Part shown: positions 1 to 14,600 of the stretch, piece by piece
How positions within the stretch are numbered: the stretch's first letter is position 1
How the letters are laid out: each line of letters opens with the position of its first letter
NCBI GenBank assembly: GCA_914767715.1
Contig: OU612066.1
Coordinates: 561,001-625,000 of the forward strand
Source of the DNA: Membranipora membranacea
Lineage: Eukaryota > Bryozoa > Gymnolaemata > Cheilostomatida > Membraniporidae
Length of the DNA stretch: 64,000 nt
Direction of reading: 5' to 3'
Notes under the pieces: generated by a model
The model's database searches: none
Told to the model about the DNA's origin: nothing
The model's input: the letters and a program-made list of their open reading frames with translations, nothing else
Made by a program: the position numbers and the translations under genes

Positions 1-167
1 ATACCTAGTGTGACTTCTCAGACACTCTCTCACTCATCACTCACAGACAAGAGAATCATACCTAGTGTGACTTCTCAGAAAATGTCTCACTCATCACTCA
101 CAGACAAGAGAATCATACCTAGTGTGAATTCTCAGACAATCTCTCACTCATCACTCACAGACAAGAG
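1..167. repeat. 57-bp minisatellite, three units
   Basis: Three head-to-tail units start at 1, 58 and 115, each beginning atacctagtgtga and ending near cacagacaagag. The period is 57 bp (19 codons), so one frame stays open through it. There is no ATG start in that frame, and the real exon begins only at 333. It is best read as an intronic minisatellite of the TMEM101-like gene; the array probably continues upstream of the window. Confidence 0.85.
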
Positions 168-332
168 TAAAGAATGCTTGTCATTGCTGAATATGCTGAT
201 CAGTTTTATTTTAGTCAGAGGTATATATGACCAAGTATGGACAAACTTGTTATTGACCAGACGTCAATTAAACAGTCACAGTTTTCCGTTTGTTTCTCTG
301 TACTTTGCTTTATCTGATTACTTCGTTCACAG

Positions 333-872
333 AATCGGTTGATATCTCGATGTATCGGCTTGGCAGGAGTTTATATTATTTATGCGTATCTAACGAGCGT
401 CAGCAAGAATAAACAGCTGAGGAAGATAGGAGAAGGTTGTCTGGCTGTGTTTACTATGAGCTCTATGTATATACTAGTTAACAGTACTGAGGACAGAGAT
501 TTCTTTGTACAGAGAATTCCTCTACAGACAATGTCTCTATTCTTCCTGGTTACTGTGATGGGGGCCTGTGCTATGATTTATATTAATGGTGATATATTTG
601 TGACCGACGCCAGTCAGGCAATGATGTGTATCAACTTAGCATTGCTGGTAACCATAAACGGAGATATGGCACATTGGGTGAAGCGTCGAGGTGTGCCTTA
701 TTGGGTACAAGTTAAGATTATATGTGATGATGTGAATATATGTATTGGTTTGTTTGTGATGGCATTTGCCAATGTCTACTGGAGTCACAGGCTACCTAAA
801 GAAGATAAAAGAGGTAACTTATATAGACATGATGAATCTACAGACTCGGAATACCAACAGAAAACCGAGTAG
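333..872 (+). CDS. TMEM101: TMEM101-like multi-pass membrane protein, last exon only
   Basis: Terminal coding exon. A splice acceptor (ttcgttcacag) precedes 333 and the stop is at 870-872. The 179 residues contain four to five hydrophobic segments. They align with the C-terminal half of vertebrate TMEM101 as I remember that family: an SR near the exon start, an EDR after the second helix, and a signature INGDMAHW..RR..YW matching DGNVAYW..RR..FW in TMEM101. The C-terminus is hydrophilic and acidic (DKRGNLYRHDESTDSEYQQ), probably cytosolic. TMEM101 is a poorly characterised predicted membrane protein (reported as an NF-kB activator in overexpression screens), so no function is inferred here. 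The gene is convergent with TTC41. The 5' exons lie outside the window; assignment is by pattern recall, not a search. Confidence 0.72.
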   Translation, partial: NRLISRCIGLAGVYIIYAYLTSVSKNKQLRKIGEGCLAVFTMSSMYILVNSTEDRDFFVQRIPLQTMSLFFLVTVMGACAMIYINGDIFVTDASQAMMCINLALLVTINGDMAHWVKRRGVPYWVQVKIICDDVNICIGLFVMAFANVYWSHRLPKEDKRGNLYRHDESTDSEYQQKTE

Positions 873-2641
873 TATATCGCATATGTAACAGGTATACGGA
901 AGTATACCGGCGCTAGGTACCAGCACGATAACAGGCCGTATGGTATCCTCACATGTATATTGGTGCTAGATACCAGCACTAACAGATTTGTAAAGCATTC
1001 CTTCATTGCTGTATGTGTTAATCAATCATTATGAACTGCACACAATTATCATTGTTGAATTTCTGTGGTGATATTCCAACCTTGTTTTTTTCTTTTTTCA
1101 TGGCTTTGATTTTAACACCTTCGATACTTGTACAAAATTACAATTGGTCTGTTCATCATATGATGGGACTTCTTACATAGTCATCCGTACAGAATAATAT
1201 AATGCTCTTGTTCTGTAAAGAGAGTATTTCAACAGTAGAGTACCAGCGATGCTTTAGTAGTTGTGATGTTAGGCTAATAGTTATACACACAATATAAGGA
1301 GAAATAACAACGAAGCATCAATGAACTCCCTCTCATTGGAAGCATGCTGTCATGAGAGTATGTCCCAAACTCCATGATGCTGTCTTTTGTATGTTTGAAG
1401 TTGTGTCCCTTAAAGTCAAGGTACCACAACTGAGGTCAATACATTTACATGCATATTATTATTGTGAATGATGACAGGCCAAACCAAACGTGTTTCTAAT
1501 GATTACAAAAGTAGACAAAACATGCTTTTAAAACTGATAAATAAATTATATAGTTGGGATTTAATAGCTAGCATACACTGTCAGCCTGAGCTCAATGGTG
1601 ATAATGCCAGATACCCGTTTTATTGTTTTTGAACATATCATTTGACTACAAATTGTCTGTGGACATAGCACTTGCACAGTGAAAGTGTCACCTCATCATT
1701 TATGAACTACCTTCAGGTTAAGGTAATTGAAGAGAATGCCATCACCATCAACACCGGCGGGCAGCCTTGTTTGAGCACATTACAACCCGCCCTATTGCCA
1801 AAAAAACTAAATATACAGTGCTGTGCTGGTCTCAATGAATTTAAAGCTGAGTGTCCAGTAGATAATTAACCTACTAGGGTCCAATGTATTGAAATAGGAT
1901 ATAATTAGATGATTATGATGAGGCATTGTTTCTCTTGTAGATTTAAAATGTTGTATGTTGTTGAGGAGCTAGTTTAAATCCTCAAATCACTGATATGAAT
2001 TCATGGATTGATTGAAAAATACACATGATGGCAATTTGTGATCAGGTTCCACCAGCATATTACTGGATCTAGGTGAAAATCGGGCACTCTTACGCTTTTT
2101 GATGTTAGGCCACAAACACGCAACTCGAACTTCCAATTGACTGAGAACTTAGACTAGCATGGGACTCCAGAATTCTCAGATCACCTGAATATGCCTCATC
2201 AATCGCAGCCTCATATATATACGATTATTAGTTACGATTATTAGTTACGATCATTTATACATTTTACATGGATTTTATTGAATGAAAATTAATTTGTAGT
2301 ATAGCTATATGATGCATCTTACAATTGTACACAAGCTCGCACATTGGCGTGTTTATAGAAACACCTGAGCAAAATATGAGATAAGCATGACTAAACAAAG
2401 GTATTGAGGAAACATTTTTGGTGTTTCAAAAAAAAAAAATAACAGAGACAAGACGATTAGGTGATGGGAAAAAACAAGGTCGTTTAGTAGGTCAGCTAGG
2501 AGTGACATTTCACATAATGTCTCTATAGTACAACTCATTACAGTTAGTTAATAAGGGCAATAGTGTCTGAGGATTAATAGGTATGACTACGAGTGAGATT
2601 GTAGCAGCCATAAGTAGATATAGTCAGACTCAAATCAGCCA
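873..2641. other. 3' intergenic region between convergent genes
   Basis: No exon with matching splice sites was found here. The region should hold the 3' UTRs of the TMEM101-like gene (plus) and TTC41 (minus). Candidate AATAAA signals are 1540-1545 on the plus strand and 2273-2278 (read on the minus strand). Both are ordinary AT-rich hexamers and are weak evidence. Confidence 0.5.
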
Positions 2642-5600
2642 TTAGTATATAAAGTCAGACTCATGTCGGGCCACATGGTGCAGGGCGTTAGAGTGATCGT
2701 TGATGAATCGAGAGTGGAGTGGTGATGTCTGAGATCTCTGATGCATCAGCCTCTTCTTTCTCTGAGCGTACACTTTAAGGTTTATATTTGGCTTCTGTAC
2801 AGTAGCGTAATGGTTAGGAAGGTGATACCAAGCTGATAGGTGTACTGGTGGATCATTGATTGAGGGTACCACATGCCCCGCCACACTGTATACATCACAG
2901 TTAGGTCCAAGGGTTACGGTATTTAGGTTCTTGTGAATGGTATGAGGTCCTATATTATGACATTTATGTACTTGTATTTTGGTGCTGAATGGGGTGTGCT
3001 TTGGTGCTGGCGCTATTCGCGGTCTTGTAGTGCTTGAGTATTTCTCTAAGACTGAGCTCCTGCAAGAGTAGGTGCTAAGGCGACTAGGGGCTGTCATATC
3101 ATCCCTTCCATATTGCATGTTCTCTCTTGTGTAACTCCTATAGGTTCTGGGACTATTGGATGTGGTTGATAGTCCGGGTTGATCACCAGAATCTTTGGTA
3201 ATAAGCTGCTCATGGTTTGGGTTGGCTGGTCGAGTAACTGGCTTTGATACTGGTCTGTTTTGTTGGTATTCCGCCGTTTTAGTAGGTGCTGTTTTCGGCC
3301 TTTCAATCAAAGCTTTATATAAACGACTCTCACTTCTTGGGTTCTCTATGGTAAATGCACTCATAGGCCGATTACTTTGGCTTTTCCCCCTAGAAGCCAT
3401 AGAGCGCTGTTTTCTCTCCAGTCGTTGACTATACTCCATCAAGGCTTTCTCATGCATTGAAAGCTGACTAAATGGTAGTTTGGCTGATCTTTGATCGATG
3501 GGCTTTGCAACTCCGAACTCGTATTGTCCAAGTTGGAGGGAGATCTCCAAATCATTTAACATGTACACGACTAGTTTGGTGCTCTCATTCTCATTACCTG
3601 TAATGATAGGTTTGATGTTATATCCATATATAACAAGTGCAGTGTTCCTAACTTAATCATCAATTCCAGTAAGTTGTTCTCAGGAGCAGTTTTGGTAAAG
3701 AAGTATATGATCTTAATACAGTGAAGAGTAGTTTTTACTTACTTACTAAGTGTCTACGAGGTGATTTCTTAATATTATATATCTTATTATAACTTGTAAC
3801 TTATATCTAATTGTTATACAGCTCACCTAGTTTATGGGTTCTGATATCTAAGCAGTCTTGGAGAAGCTCGACAGCTTCTTTCTTTCTGGTTTTGCTGCCT
3901 TGTTTCTGTATGAGGAATGCTAACTGAAACAGACTGTCAGCCGTGAGTAAACTTTGTGAGTCCCGCTCACGTCGGATATTCAGCGCTTTCCATAAATACT
4001 CCTCGGCTGCCACATAATCACTACGCAACATATAACAATAATATATGTTAGATTAACCTCAGTGAATGAGATCTCTGACTGACCCCGAGTCTGCTTCTTC
4101 AGTAACATAATGTCTTTGATGGACAATAAACAAAGAAAACCGAAAATGTGTGTGAATATTGTGTGTATACATAGCATACAGGAAGTTGCGCTGGAATAAA
4201 AATTGCAGATGCTAGCGTTTTCATTTTTTCTTACATTCATGTTTACCAAGGTAAGACCTTAGACTTCAGGACAATTTAACACACTTTGAGCCTTGCCCGT
4301 TATTATATAAATTTACTAAAACCTCTTGCTTCAAATCAACCTGATATGGCACAAGTCAAGACTCATCAAACCTAGAAACGCTAATTTTATCCCTACAATA
4401 AACACACTTCTACTCTCCTAACACCAGCAAGTTTTTCCCAAACTCCCTCCTAACACTGAGGAAAAGGAATGCTATCATAGTGGATAGCCATGTAGTTGTC
4501 TTCTCTCGTCACATGAAGTGATAACTCCAGAATTACACAGATACACACATGGCAGTAAGTCTAAGATGTGATTGGATGAGGCATTTGTTGGGGTTTAAAG
4601 GACTGATTTAAATGCCTGATTGACTCGGCTGATATTTAAGTTTGAACTCCTATTTGAGTTTTTTTTCATTTTTCTTTTTCATAGAGTTTTGCCGCTAATA
4701 TTTCATCCTACGTTCACATTTCCGAATAAGCTGAATGGGTTATTTTCTCGGTGTTGTTGACTTGCTTTTCATTATTTATAATCTTCAAGTGGATCTGAGG
4801 GGCGGGGGCTTCTAGAGACTCACTTTGTTTGTCTGTTTTCTTCTTCTGATAAAAGTTTGCCAAGGCTGTGGCAGATCTCAGCAACTACTGGATGCATTGT
4901 CCCGAACCAGAGCTCAAAATACTCCAGGCACTGGCTCAGGTAAGTAGTGGCCTCGGTGAAGCACCGCTGGGTAACTCTACAATATCAATAATGTTAGATT
5001 TTGTTGTAATAATTAACAATTAGATATATCAGTTTTGCCTGCATTTCAAGTTGCAACCAACATACTGGCAAGCCAACGCTGACTAGAGGGGAGGGTAACT
5101 CCATATGCAAGCAGCTTGTTCTCATTAAAAATCTGTCCACTTATTATATAGCATACTGAGCGCACAGTGAAATAATTCGTAATTCTGTTCTAGCAAGGAG
5201 TTACTCCTTGGTTCTAGCCATGTGTTTATAACCTGATACCATCAGATAATTATCAAAACTTAAACTTACCAGTAAGCAGAAACATGAAAGAGATAGATTG
5301 ATAAGACAATAAATTCTGGTTGATTGCTCAATGGTCATTTATATATTGCACGCTGAAATACATGTATCCTCTGCTATTAAGACTTCCCATTTACCTGAGC
5401 AGCGCTAGTTTGAAGAGAGTATAGTTAACTCCGGGTGTACATGTCAGCTCCTTCATACCTATTGTAGCCTCATCTATGAACCCCTGAGCGCGAGGTAACT
5501 CACCAGATCGGATACATATCTCACTCATACCAATCTTCAGCTTAGCTGTTAAATATCAGACATAGACACAGTGTAATCTAAGGAGACACTGGACATCAAA

Positions 5601-8600
5601 GCACACCATGAAATGAGAGGATCATACATCAACATACACACCAGATCATGTTTATTATCAGAAAGATGTAAGTATTCTGTGCATGTGCAGCTCTGAGGCA
5701 TGAGCTGATCTCTGTGAAACTGAGTCTCGGATTTGGAAGCCACCTGATTAGCTACCTGCTCCTTGTGGTCACATGGTCCCTCATGCGCATAAAATCCAGT
5801 TTTATTAGTTATGTTCTCATGCCATTATCGAGCAGGTTTGGATTCTTGTCTCGTTTCACATTCCCGAACAGATTTCGAAAAGTTACGATGTCTTAATGTG
5901 AACAAACATTGATATCAAACTCCATAAGGGCGTCTTCAGCTGAAAACCATCTTCTCCTACGCGGTAGTATATGAGAGAATTACCTTTGATATAAGATGTT
6001 AGTTTACAGTAAGCTATGATCTCTCCGTTCTCCTCGTCTGTAGAGCTGATATCGAGGAGACATTCATGTGACTTATACAGCTGCTCAAGGGCTTCACTGT
6101 ATCTACCCAGCTCTGTGTTATACTTGGCTAACTCCTCGTTAACATGACAGAGTATATACAACTCCTCACCAGTGAGAGGATACCTCTATACAAAGTATAA
6201 TACAGTGTCTCATTCAGCCTAAACTGAGGGGGCTGCAGGTAATATCAGACTTAGTGCTTTATGATATTTCAAATATCTCGGATATGGAAATTAAACCATA
6301 TTTTGTTGTCTAATCATAACAACACTGCTATATTAATCATATAATGAGTAAAATATCACAGCAAAAAGGACGGTTTTTTGCTGGTCAATATTCTGTCTTC
6401 ATTATTTTTATACAGTACAGGCATTCAGAACAAAAGTTTAAAATATTATGAGAAATAGAGAATTTTTTACACCCAATTATCATGACATCGATTACTTACC
6501 ATATGACACCACTTGATTATGTTAGTAAGTATATCAGCTGCTGTCTTCTCCTCTCCAGAGAACATGAGAAGTTTAGAGCAGGTCAGAGCGAGCTGCATCA
6601 CCTCAGCAGGAGTACACGGCTTACTGATCAGTAGTACAGTGTTTGTAGTTTTATGTACAGTAGTAGCCACACTCCCACCTGGATCTACTCCTTCTCTATG
6701 TGAGGACACTTCCTCCTTATACTGAAACATGAGTCACAAAACATCTCAGCTTATGTTGATGTGTACGGGTAAGTATGAACAACAATGTAATGTGCCCGGG
6801 TGGTAAGAGCTGATATTATGTCCGCCACATCAGATTTCAGAAATCACACTTCTCATCAGAGAAGTTATAGTCCGGTAAGCAAACCTGAGTAACATAGCTG
6901 ACTCGTCTAGACCCAGTTCCAAGAGAGCCTTCAGTTTCTGCGTCAGGGAGGGAGGCCTGGCCATCCTCTGATTGGAAACTCAGTCTTGATTCTGCTGGAG
7001 TCATATCTCTGAAAAAATTTTAAATTGTTTTATGAAGTGGTGAGAAACGGTAATTCTCGAGCAAATTATCACCATATTTTAACGATAATAGTGTGGTAAC
7101 TAAAGATACTACATTGAATGATCTGCCATGTGTCTGGTCTATCTCAATACACTGAGAACCTGACTATTTTCCCCTCTTACCTGGAGATTACACTGAGGAC
7201 CCTACTACCCGCCACTCTCACCTTGAGAATACACTGAGAACCTGACTATCTGCCATTATTGATGATTTAGCTACAGATTTATCCTCCTTGGCCCCTCCCG
7301 CTCCAGGAGCAGACTGAGGTCTCCACGCCTGCTTGTTTGATGGATATAACTCTGAGCGAGACAGCATGCTGAAAGCTGCTGATTGAGGATCTGCCAGACT
7401 TAAATCTGCATTGGAGGCTAAGTCAGAATCATCACCTCCATCCTGAACAAAGAATAAGACAAACAACCCAATCTGTAATTACTCTGATACTGGATATAAG
7501 TGGGCAGCATAGTCAGCAGTAAATAATAAGTTGGATATTTCGGAAGTGTCTGACACCAAGGTGGCTAAAAACTTACAACCTTGTTCTTTGCCACCAGTCT
7601 TCGATAATTATTTAGCGATCTCAAAACTGATAGATTTTGACACAAAACAATGTAGTTTTCAGCGAAAAGTTTGATTTTAGCTCAGGATCAGCGAACACTC
7701 CTGGTTAGTTTGTGGTAGAGAATTCTGTCTATGTCATCCAATACTCCACGGGCTGACAGCACACATGATTAATTCCGACTAAGCAACTTAGTACTAATAT
7801 AATCAGCGGTGACACGGACTTACACATTTTTGTTACAGAAAATAAAGATTTAGAAAAAGTAATTCGGAATTTTTTACAGTTTTGGCCCTAATTGACCAAC
7901 TATTAGTTAGATGATGTTTGCATTAAATATTTTCTCGACATTCTTTTTTTTACCTGGTGAGATTTCATGAATCCGAGTTTGTTTAGCTGAGCTTTGACCT
8001 TATAAGGAAGGTCGATATTATTCTCTCTCAGTAACTTATATAATCGTCTAAGCTCCGCCCTTTTTGGGTTGTATGTACAGTACACAGACCCATGCATCTT
8101 CTCCATTACACTATAATTAGTGAGTTATATAGTCCAAGTCCAAGTAATCAGAGGGTTGGGCAGACAGATATGTAAGAGTTGGTAAATGAAGTTACCTTAT
8201 CTAATTTTTTAACACCTTTATTGGCAGTCTATTTCATTCCAGTAGCAGAATGTTTTCCGAATAATGCCGAAAAAAAGGAGGATAAGGAAAAAAGAAAGCT
8301 TGAGAATAAAGATAAGTTAAAATGAAGATAGATTATTTGATGGGGTAGTCCTAATCCAATATCCTCGGCTCCATCAAATTGAAATGATGTGAGATACAGT
8401 CTTTACATCATTGTCGGCAAAATAGCTAGGTAGACATGTATGGTAGACTAAACTATTATTTTATATCGTATACAGATATATGAATACTAACGAGGGTATT
8501 AGAAGTATATTACAGATAGATGAATACTTACGATGGTATTAGAAGTATATTACACAGTCGTGTATAATCACTAGCTATCTCTAACTGCCACAGTATTTCC

Positions 8601-11600
8601 TCTACTCTCTCTAGCTGTTCTCCTGCAGGCTTACTGAGTAGATGTGAGGAGAGAGATATATGATACTGTCTGCGCTCCATACCTCCTAATCTCTGTGATC
8701 CCTGTAAGTCTGCGCTCGTCTCATGTAGAGACGGTGGGCTGATGTTACCTGTAATATCATATGTACAGTCTTCTTTAGTCTCTATTGGTGCAGCAAGCTG
8801 ATCAATGCTTATCAAATGATTGATTGGTATCCACATTAGTACAGGTATGCAAAGCACAGGAATATTGGTACATTCCTCTAATTAAAACCTTGCTTCATAA
8901 ATTGCTAGAATATCAAGTTTTGCATAAACATCACAGATTACCAACAAGCAGAGTTTGCATGAAGTGCGGTATTACACATCATATTATTATGATAGCCGTT
9001 CTGTTCACCAGATATCTACTCATAAGTCATAACTATAACAGACCTCCGACATCACAAGATAGACATAAACTTACCTAGCAGTAGGAAGTCTATGAGTTCT
9101 GTGAAGTGCTCATGGTTGATGGTGATGAGTCCGTTTGGTTTCTCGTAGAAGACACATTTAGCTGCAGTATAGAAGAGATACCAGTCATAGAGAGTGACTG
9201 TCCTCCGGCCCATATAACCCATACCATATAGAAGTATTCCCAGTATCTCATTAGGGCTGAGTCCGTTACGTGAGCAGGCTATCAGACGAAGTGTGTCCGG
9301 TACCCAGCCGCATATTACTGTAATATTTACAATATACATAATATACCAAGATTGTAATCATCCTTTGTATCAGCCATAGAGCTTCAAGAGCTCTGTAATA
9401 AACCAGATTATACTATGTGAATCATCTCACATTTCAGAAGAAATGAAAATTCTTGATCTCCAGTAAGACTCAAGTTTTATAATACATGCGATATCAGTCA
9501 CACAGGAGTCAGAGTACAATCAGTTCTGACGATGTGAGGTATTTAGGGCCAAGTTCCCAAATGTCTGGGTCTGAGTCTGGCTCCGTATATAATCAGCATT
9601 ACTAGGATTCCTCAGGGGTTTTAGCCCTAGGTGGAGACAGGCCCTATATATCAGTGCTTGGCCTCAGTAGATGGGCCCTATCTATCAGTCTCTGTTTGCA
9701 AGTTAGAATGTTATTAATAAGCTCATCGTCTGACGAATAGTTCATTGGACAATCTAAATGACTATGGACAATTGTTTTCAAGTATTTTTTATCAATTCTC
9801 AGGACTGTTCAGATCTTCTCACACCCAATTTTTTCACATGATATCTGAGAAGAAGCAAATACTGACCGATGTCTTCTAGTTTATCACTTTTAGCTTCAGA
9901 CATCATATCATCCTTATATCGGGTCCAGCTGTAGTCTCTAACCCATCTCTTTATTAGATTAGCCCACATATCTCTAGTACTAGTAGATATACTGTCACAG
10001 TTAGCGTATACATCTAAGTGTGAGCTCATATCTCTGTAACCATATCATACACACATTATATACCATCACTCAACGACACACAGAGCGGGACAAGCAGCTA
10101 TCAAAGGTGAACTAACTAAATATAGTAACTAAGTATTCACCGAACACGAATAGCGGGGGAAAATTGGAGCCGGGTATTGTTATTTGATTCTTATGCTGGA
10201 AAACGTGACATCGTCCCTATGGCTATATTGAGAGGCATGTCAGGTGTGACAATGTTATCTCCCACAGCTGAACCATCGAATGTACATCAACTAATCAAGT
10301 TCTACTTCAACAGTTACATTTCTCTATACAGCAGAGACATGCTGCGATTGTGAGTATCGATCGACATGTTGAACTGTGAAGGGCTTTAATTACCAAGCAC
10401 CCTTCTCAATATAGTAAAGAGTTCAGGCTACAGGCTCAATACATTAAGTCTATCGTTCAGGCTAATAACCAACAGCAGAATAGAACAGCCCTCTCCCACT
10501 CCTCTCACACAGCCATGTACTTTACCTGTTGACGTGCATGTCCTTGAGTTCACTAGCCATCATATATAGATATATAGGAGAGGAGCTTAGTTTGTAAGTT
10601 GTTATCTGAGTGAGGTGTTTATCTGAAACCTCAGGAGGGTTACGACTATGTGATAAATACTCATTCAGTATATCTGTCTTACACTACAAATAATATAGTG
10701 ATTAAACATGGGAGTTATCTTATTTATGTCACTGGGTGCACAACTCATGTGCTTTCTTTATATTTCTGCATATTCAGTGTTTTGTGCATTGTGTGTTGTC
10801 TATATCAGTAACCATGAACTAGAACAGAACTCTGTATAGAACATTAGCGTTGAAGCACTGAGGGATTTAATTGTGGGTGATTTTACAACATCGAATTGCT
10901 TGGAAGCATTGGTATTATCATTGACTCTATCAAATTCAAGTTTCGAATTTTTGACTTTGAAGATTGCAATAGATTTAGCAGCTTGCCGTGAACAGTTTGA
11001 TATTCAAAGGACAATGGAACTGCAAAATGATAGCAAGATGCTACTGAATGTAAAGCAATTTACAAACTCAAAATCTGTTCAAAATTGAGCGAGTTATCAT
11101 CAAGAAAGCCAGACTGTTGACTGCAAACCAATGATTGCATCATTGCTACTACACAATCCAATGGCATAACGTCACCCACTTTAACTGTATATGATGTCCT
11201 GTCTATGTCTATAAGTCTCACCTAGTAGTTTGGGTCAAACTGTGAGTAAACATCGACGCAAACATGTGAAGGATTTAAAATACCAATCGCCCTTTCATTT
11301 GATTAATTTTAAGTGGTTTTAATTACCAATTTCCAATTTGGGCCCTTAATATTTCGGTTAATGAACTATCAGTGCCTTTATCAGTGTTTAATAAGGCTCA
11401 TATCAATCATTGGTTGTGATGTAAGGCCATGCAATTTTTATAAATTAATTTCAGACAGATACTCTGATTTTTTTTTACTGTCATAAAAAAATTATATATT
11501 TTGACATTACATTTGGAATTTGCTTGAAATGGCGCAGATGAAGTGATAATTGGTGTTTTATAAGTTATTAAGTAGCTTACTTGTACAGAGGTAAGATCCT

Positions 11601-14600
11601 GATGAGGTATAAATATACTATCACTCCTGTTACGTAGAGCTTTAGCAGCTAAGTCTGAATCTGTGACAGTGAAGATAAATTTACATGTCGGGGGCAGAGG
11701 CTCTGCTAACCACTCCATTCCCTTCATCTGCAAATACAATACATCGACCTTAGTCAATACTAAGGTACGGAAATGTCTATATGGGCAACTTCAGGACATT
11801 TACTGTGGCGTTAATACAAATAGTTTGACTTCCTTTACACCGGAAAATAACTGAAAAATAATTTTTTTCCAGCAATTTGATCCTTTCATCTCAACTCCAT
11901 CAACATTCTGGCAGTTTCATGAATTGATGAAAGAGTGATAAATAATTTACACTTATTTCCACAGCATGCACAAAGTATTACAAAGTAAAAGGCAGAATAC
12001 CTGAAATGGTAAATATTGTTGACGAATGAATTTTGCGAAACATCAAAATTTTGCCTCTCTTAACTCTTTATAGTCATGCCACGCCTAGGATACTAACTTG
12101 GGAACTACTGGTCCGATTTCCTTGATTTTTCATTCTAATTGTAGCTTTTCCTTGCTTAGCGATTTCCAAACCCTCAATTATCTTTAATTTAATTTCTTTT
12201 AGTTGTGATAACACATTATAAAATTTAAGCCACTGGTGCCCATGCAAAAGAATAGGAGCTGTCATTAACTGGGAGCATCTGGCTCAGACGCCTCACAACC
12301 ATTGATTCGTATCAAACCAGGATTGGCAGCGCAAAATAGCCCCAATAATATTAACTTATGTCCATTAATCGTAGTGACAAGCCTTGACATGAATTTCAAG
12401 TACTAGAGAAGGACAGTTCTATAATAAGAGACATGCATTAACAAGCCAGCTTGTGAACTATTGTAAAATACACTAAAATGTCTGGATTTATACTATATTA
12501 CTACGCCAAATCTGGTGCAGAAATATATCAGGCAAAAACCATGAATGGTTGGATTTTCCTCTGTATTCATGGGGGACTCCTTTCAATTCGAGTAGAAATG
12601 TTGATCCAAAACTTAGGAATTTACAAAAAGGATAGGTTTGTTGGTAATTCCCATGCAATTGTTCACTCAAAATGCATTTTATTTGAAGTTAGCTTGGCAA
12701 AATGAATATTGAGTTTACAGCCTGCCTCTAGAAGACTGCATGATAGGCATTCTTATTATACCTCTTCTCCGACACAAAAATTTCTTTTGGTTCTAAATAA
12801 ATACGTAGTGCCCCCAACAAGGCATTTGAGGAAGCCCCTATCAGAAAAAATATTTTAGTCTCAGTATGGTTTTCACATATTTGTACTTCTCGTTTTGTAC
12901 AGCAAAGGGGCAATTTTGTCAAAATTTTGACTAGTTTAGGAGTAAGATAATTCAAATTTGCTAACTGGCACATCAATTTTTTTTCAACAATACTGTTCAG
13001 CACTTGGCTAGGGAGGGCACTAGGGTAATCACGTTTGTCCACCTTGGACAACAATTGACACAGCTCACTCTCTTTATATCATTGTCAACACTTATGGTTT
13101 AGCTATCAGTATGTGAATTTGAATGCCGTTTTTTTCCAATCAAATCAAATATTGAACATTATTGTTGTTATGGCTGCATGATATAAGGGTAGTCTTTATA
13201 TATTACCTGCAATTTTTGCTCCAAGAACTTGCAATGTCTTTTTATATGGACAATTGTGACAATAGGTTTTGACATGTTGCTGAAATTCAGTGTCGCGCTA
13301 TGACGTTACGTCAGGGCGTAACGTCGTCAAATTTTGGGGTTAGTCTTCTTTGATCATGTGGATTGAGAAACCCCACAAAATTTTGGCGAGGCATGACCTA
13401 AAAACTGAGATACTAGCGTAAACATGAAATGATTGATACATAGCTGGCTGTATGTGACTGCTGCAGCATTTCTGGGACAAAAGATGGTAAATATTTATTA
13501 CTGATATCCACGATGCCATCCATTGTTGTTAAATCAAGGTTTCCTGAGCTGTTCAGCTATTTATTATTGATTGATAATTGACCAATAATCATGAATCTCT
13601 ACCCTCCACAGCCACGTCTGGGCTGTGCTCACGTTTTTCTTTTTAATAAGCAGATGTTTGAATGACCGTACCTCATTTACAGCTGGAGCCAATACCCAGC
13701 TTACACGAGGCAGATAGTGGTCACAGATGTAATGTAACTACACGTGTATTTATGACTCAACATCAATACTATTGATTGGCTTATGCTTCATCAATAAAAA
13801 ACTGATGTTGTGTCATATAATAATTATGCAAAATAGTTAATCCACGTCATTTCATTTGGGCCCAAAACATTACCTTTTGAGCGGACACGAACCTGAGTCA
13901 TACTGGTATCACAACATGCGGCTATCTCATCTAATCCATCTAGTATAATAAGACACGGTCCCAGAGCTAAACTGGCTACAAAAGTCTCCTTGATCTCAGA
14001 TAACTCGGAGTATGGGCTGTCTATAGAACAGTGATCATCTGTAAAATAGATATGTGTGTGTTACTGTATGCACTGAAGGTCCAGCTTAATACATGGATAT
14101 AAACATATATATATATTTACAATTTCTAGATATAATTAAGCAATCACTGAAGGGCTGACAGTTACAGCCTTACCGTAATCTTTGGAGAAAGCCTTTCTGA
14201 GCTCGATGATACAACGTCTCATGAACACAGACACGTCCCTAGCCATCCTATCACATCCGGCATAGTGTGAGATAACGAGAGTACCTCGAGGTATCACATC
14301 GTCACACTGAGAGGATAACCAGCCCGATACTATCGCTGTCTTACCACATCCCCGAGGACCTGTCAGCACACACACAGACTTGTGATGGTCATCATCTACC
14401 AACTGATCATAGCTCTGCTTCGCCTTTTTCCGACTGAAAAAAAAATAAGCGCTTTTTAATAATGTGACAATATGCCAAACTGTGCAACCAGGGAGAATTG
14501 TGCAGCTTAACCGAAGTTATAGGCTGATGTTATCTTGATTGGCCACACATCAGCCTCAAACCCACAACCAACAGAACATAATGCTATGCCTTGACTTGGT

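Noticed and set aside
10-342. ORF across the 57-bp minisatellite at the window start
   Set aside because: It starts on a non-ATG codon, its sequence is just the tandem repeat, and it ends 10 nt into the true TMEM101-like exon in another frame.
12728-13054. Host gene coding for the ORF in the dispersed repeat
   Set aside because: It lies inside a TTC41 intron, recurs in the second repeat copy, and inter-copy differences are mostly non-synonymous, so it is a decayed repeat ORF.
13874-13892. Stronger-looking donor AAAAG|GTAATG for TTC41 exon 4
   Set aside because: It gives the wrong phase for exon 5 and adds six residues. The weaker CAG|GTTCGT at 13893 keeps frame and the family's spacing between Walker B and the next conserved Trp.
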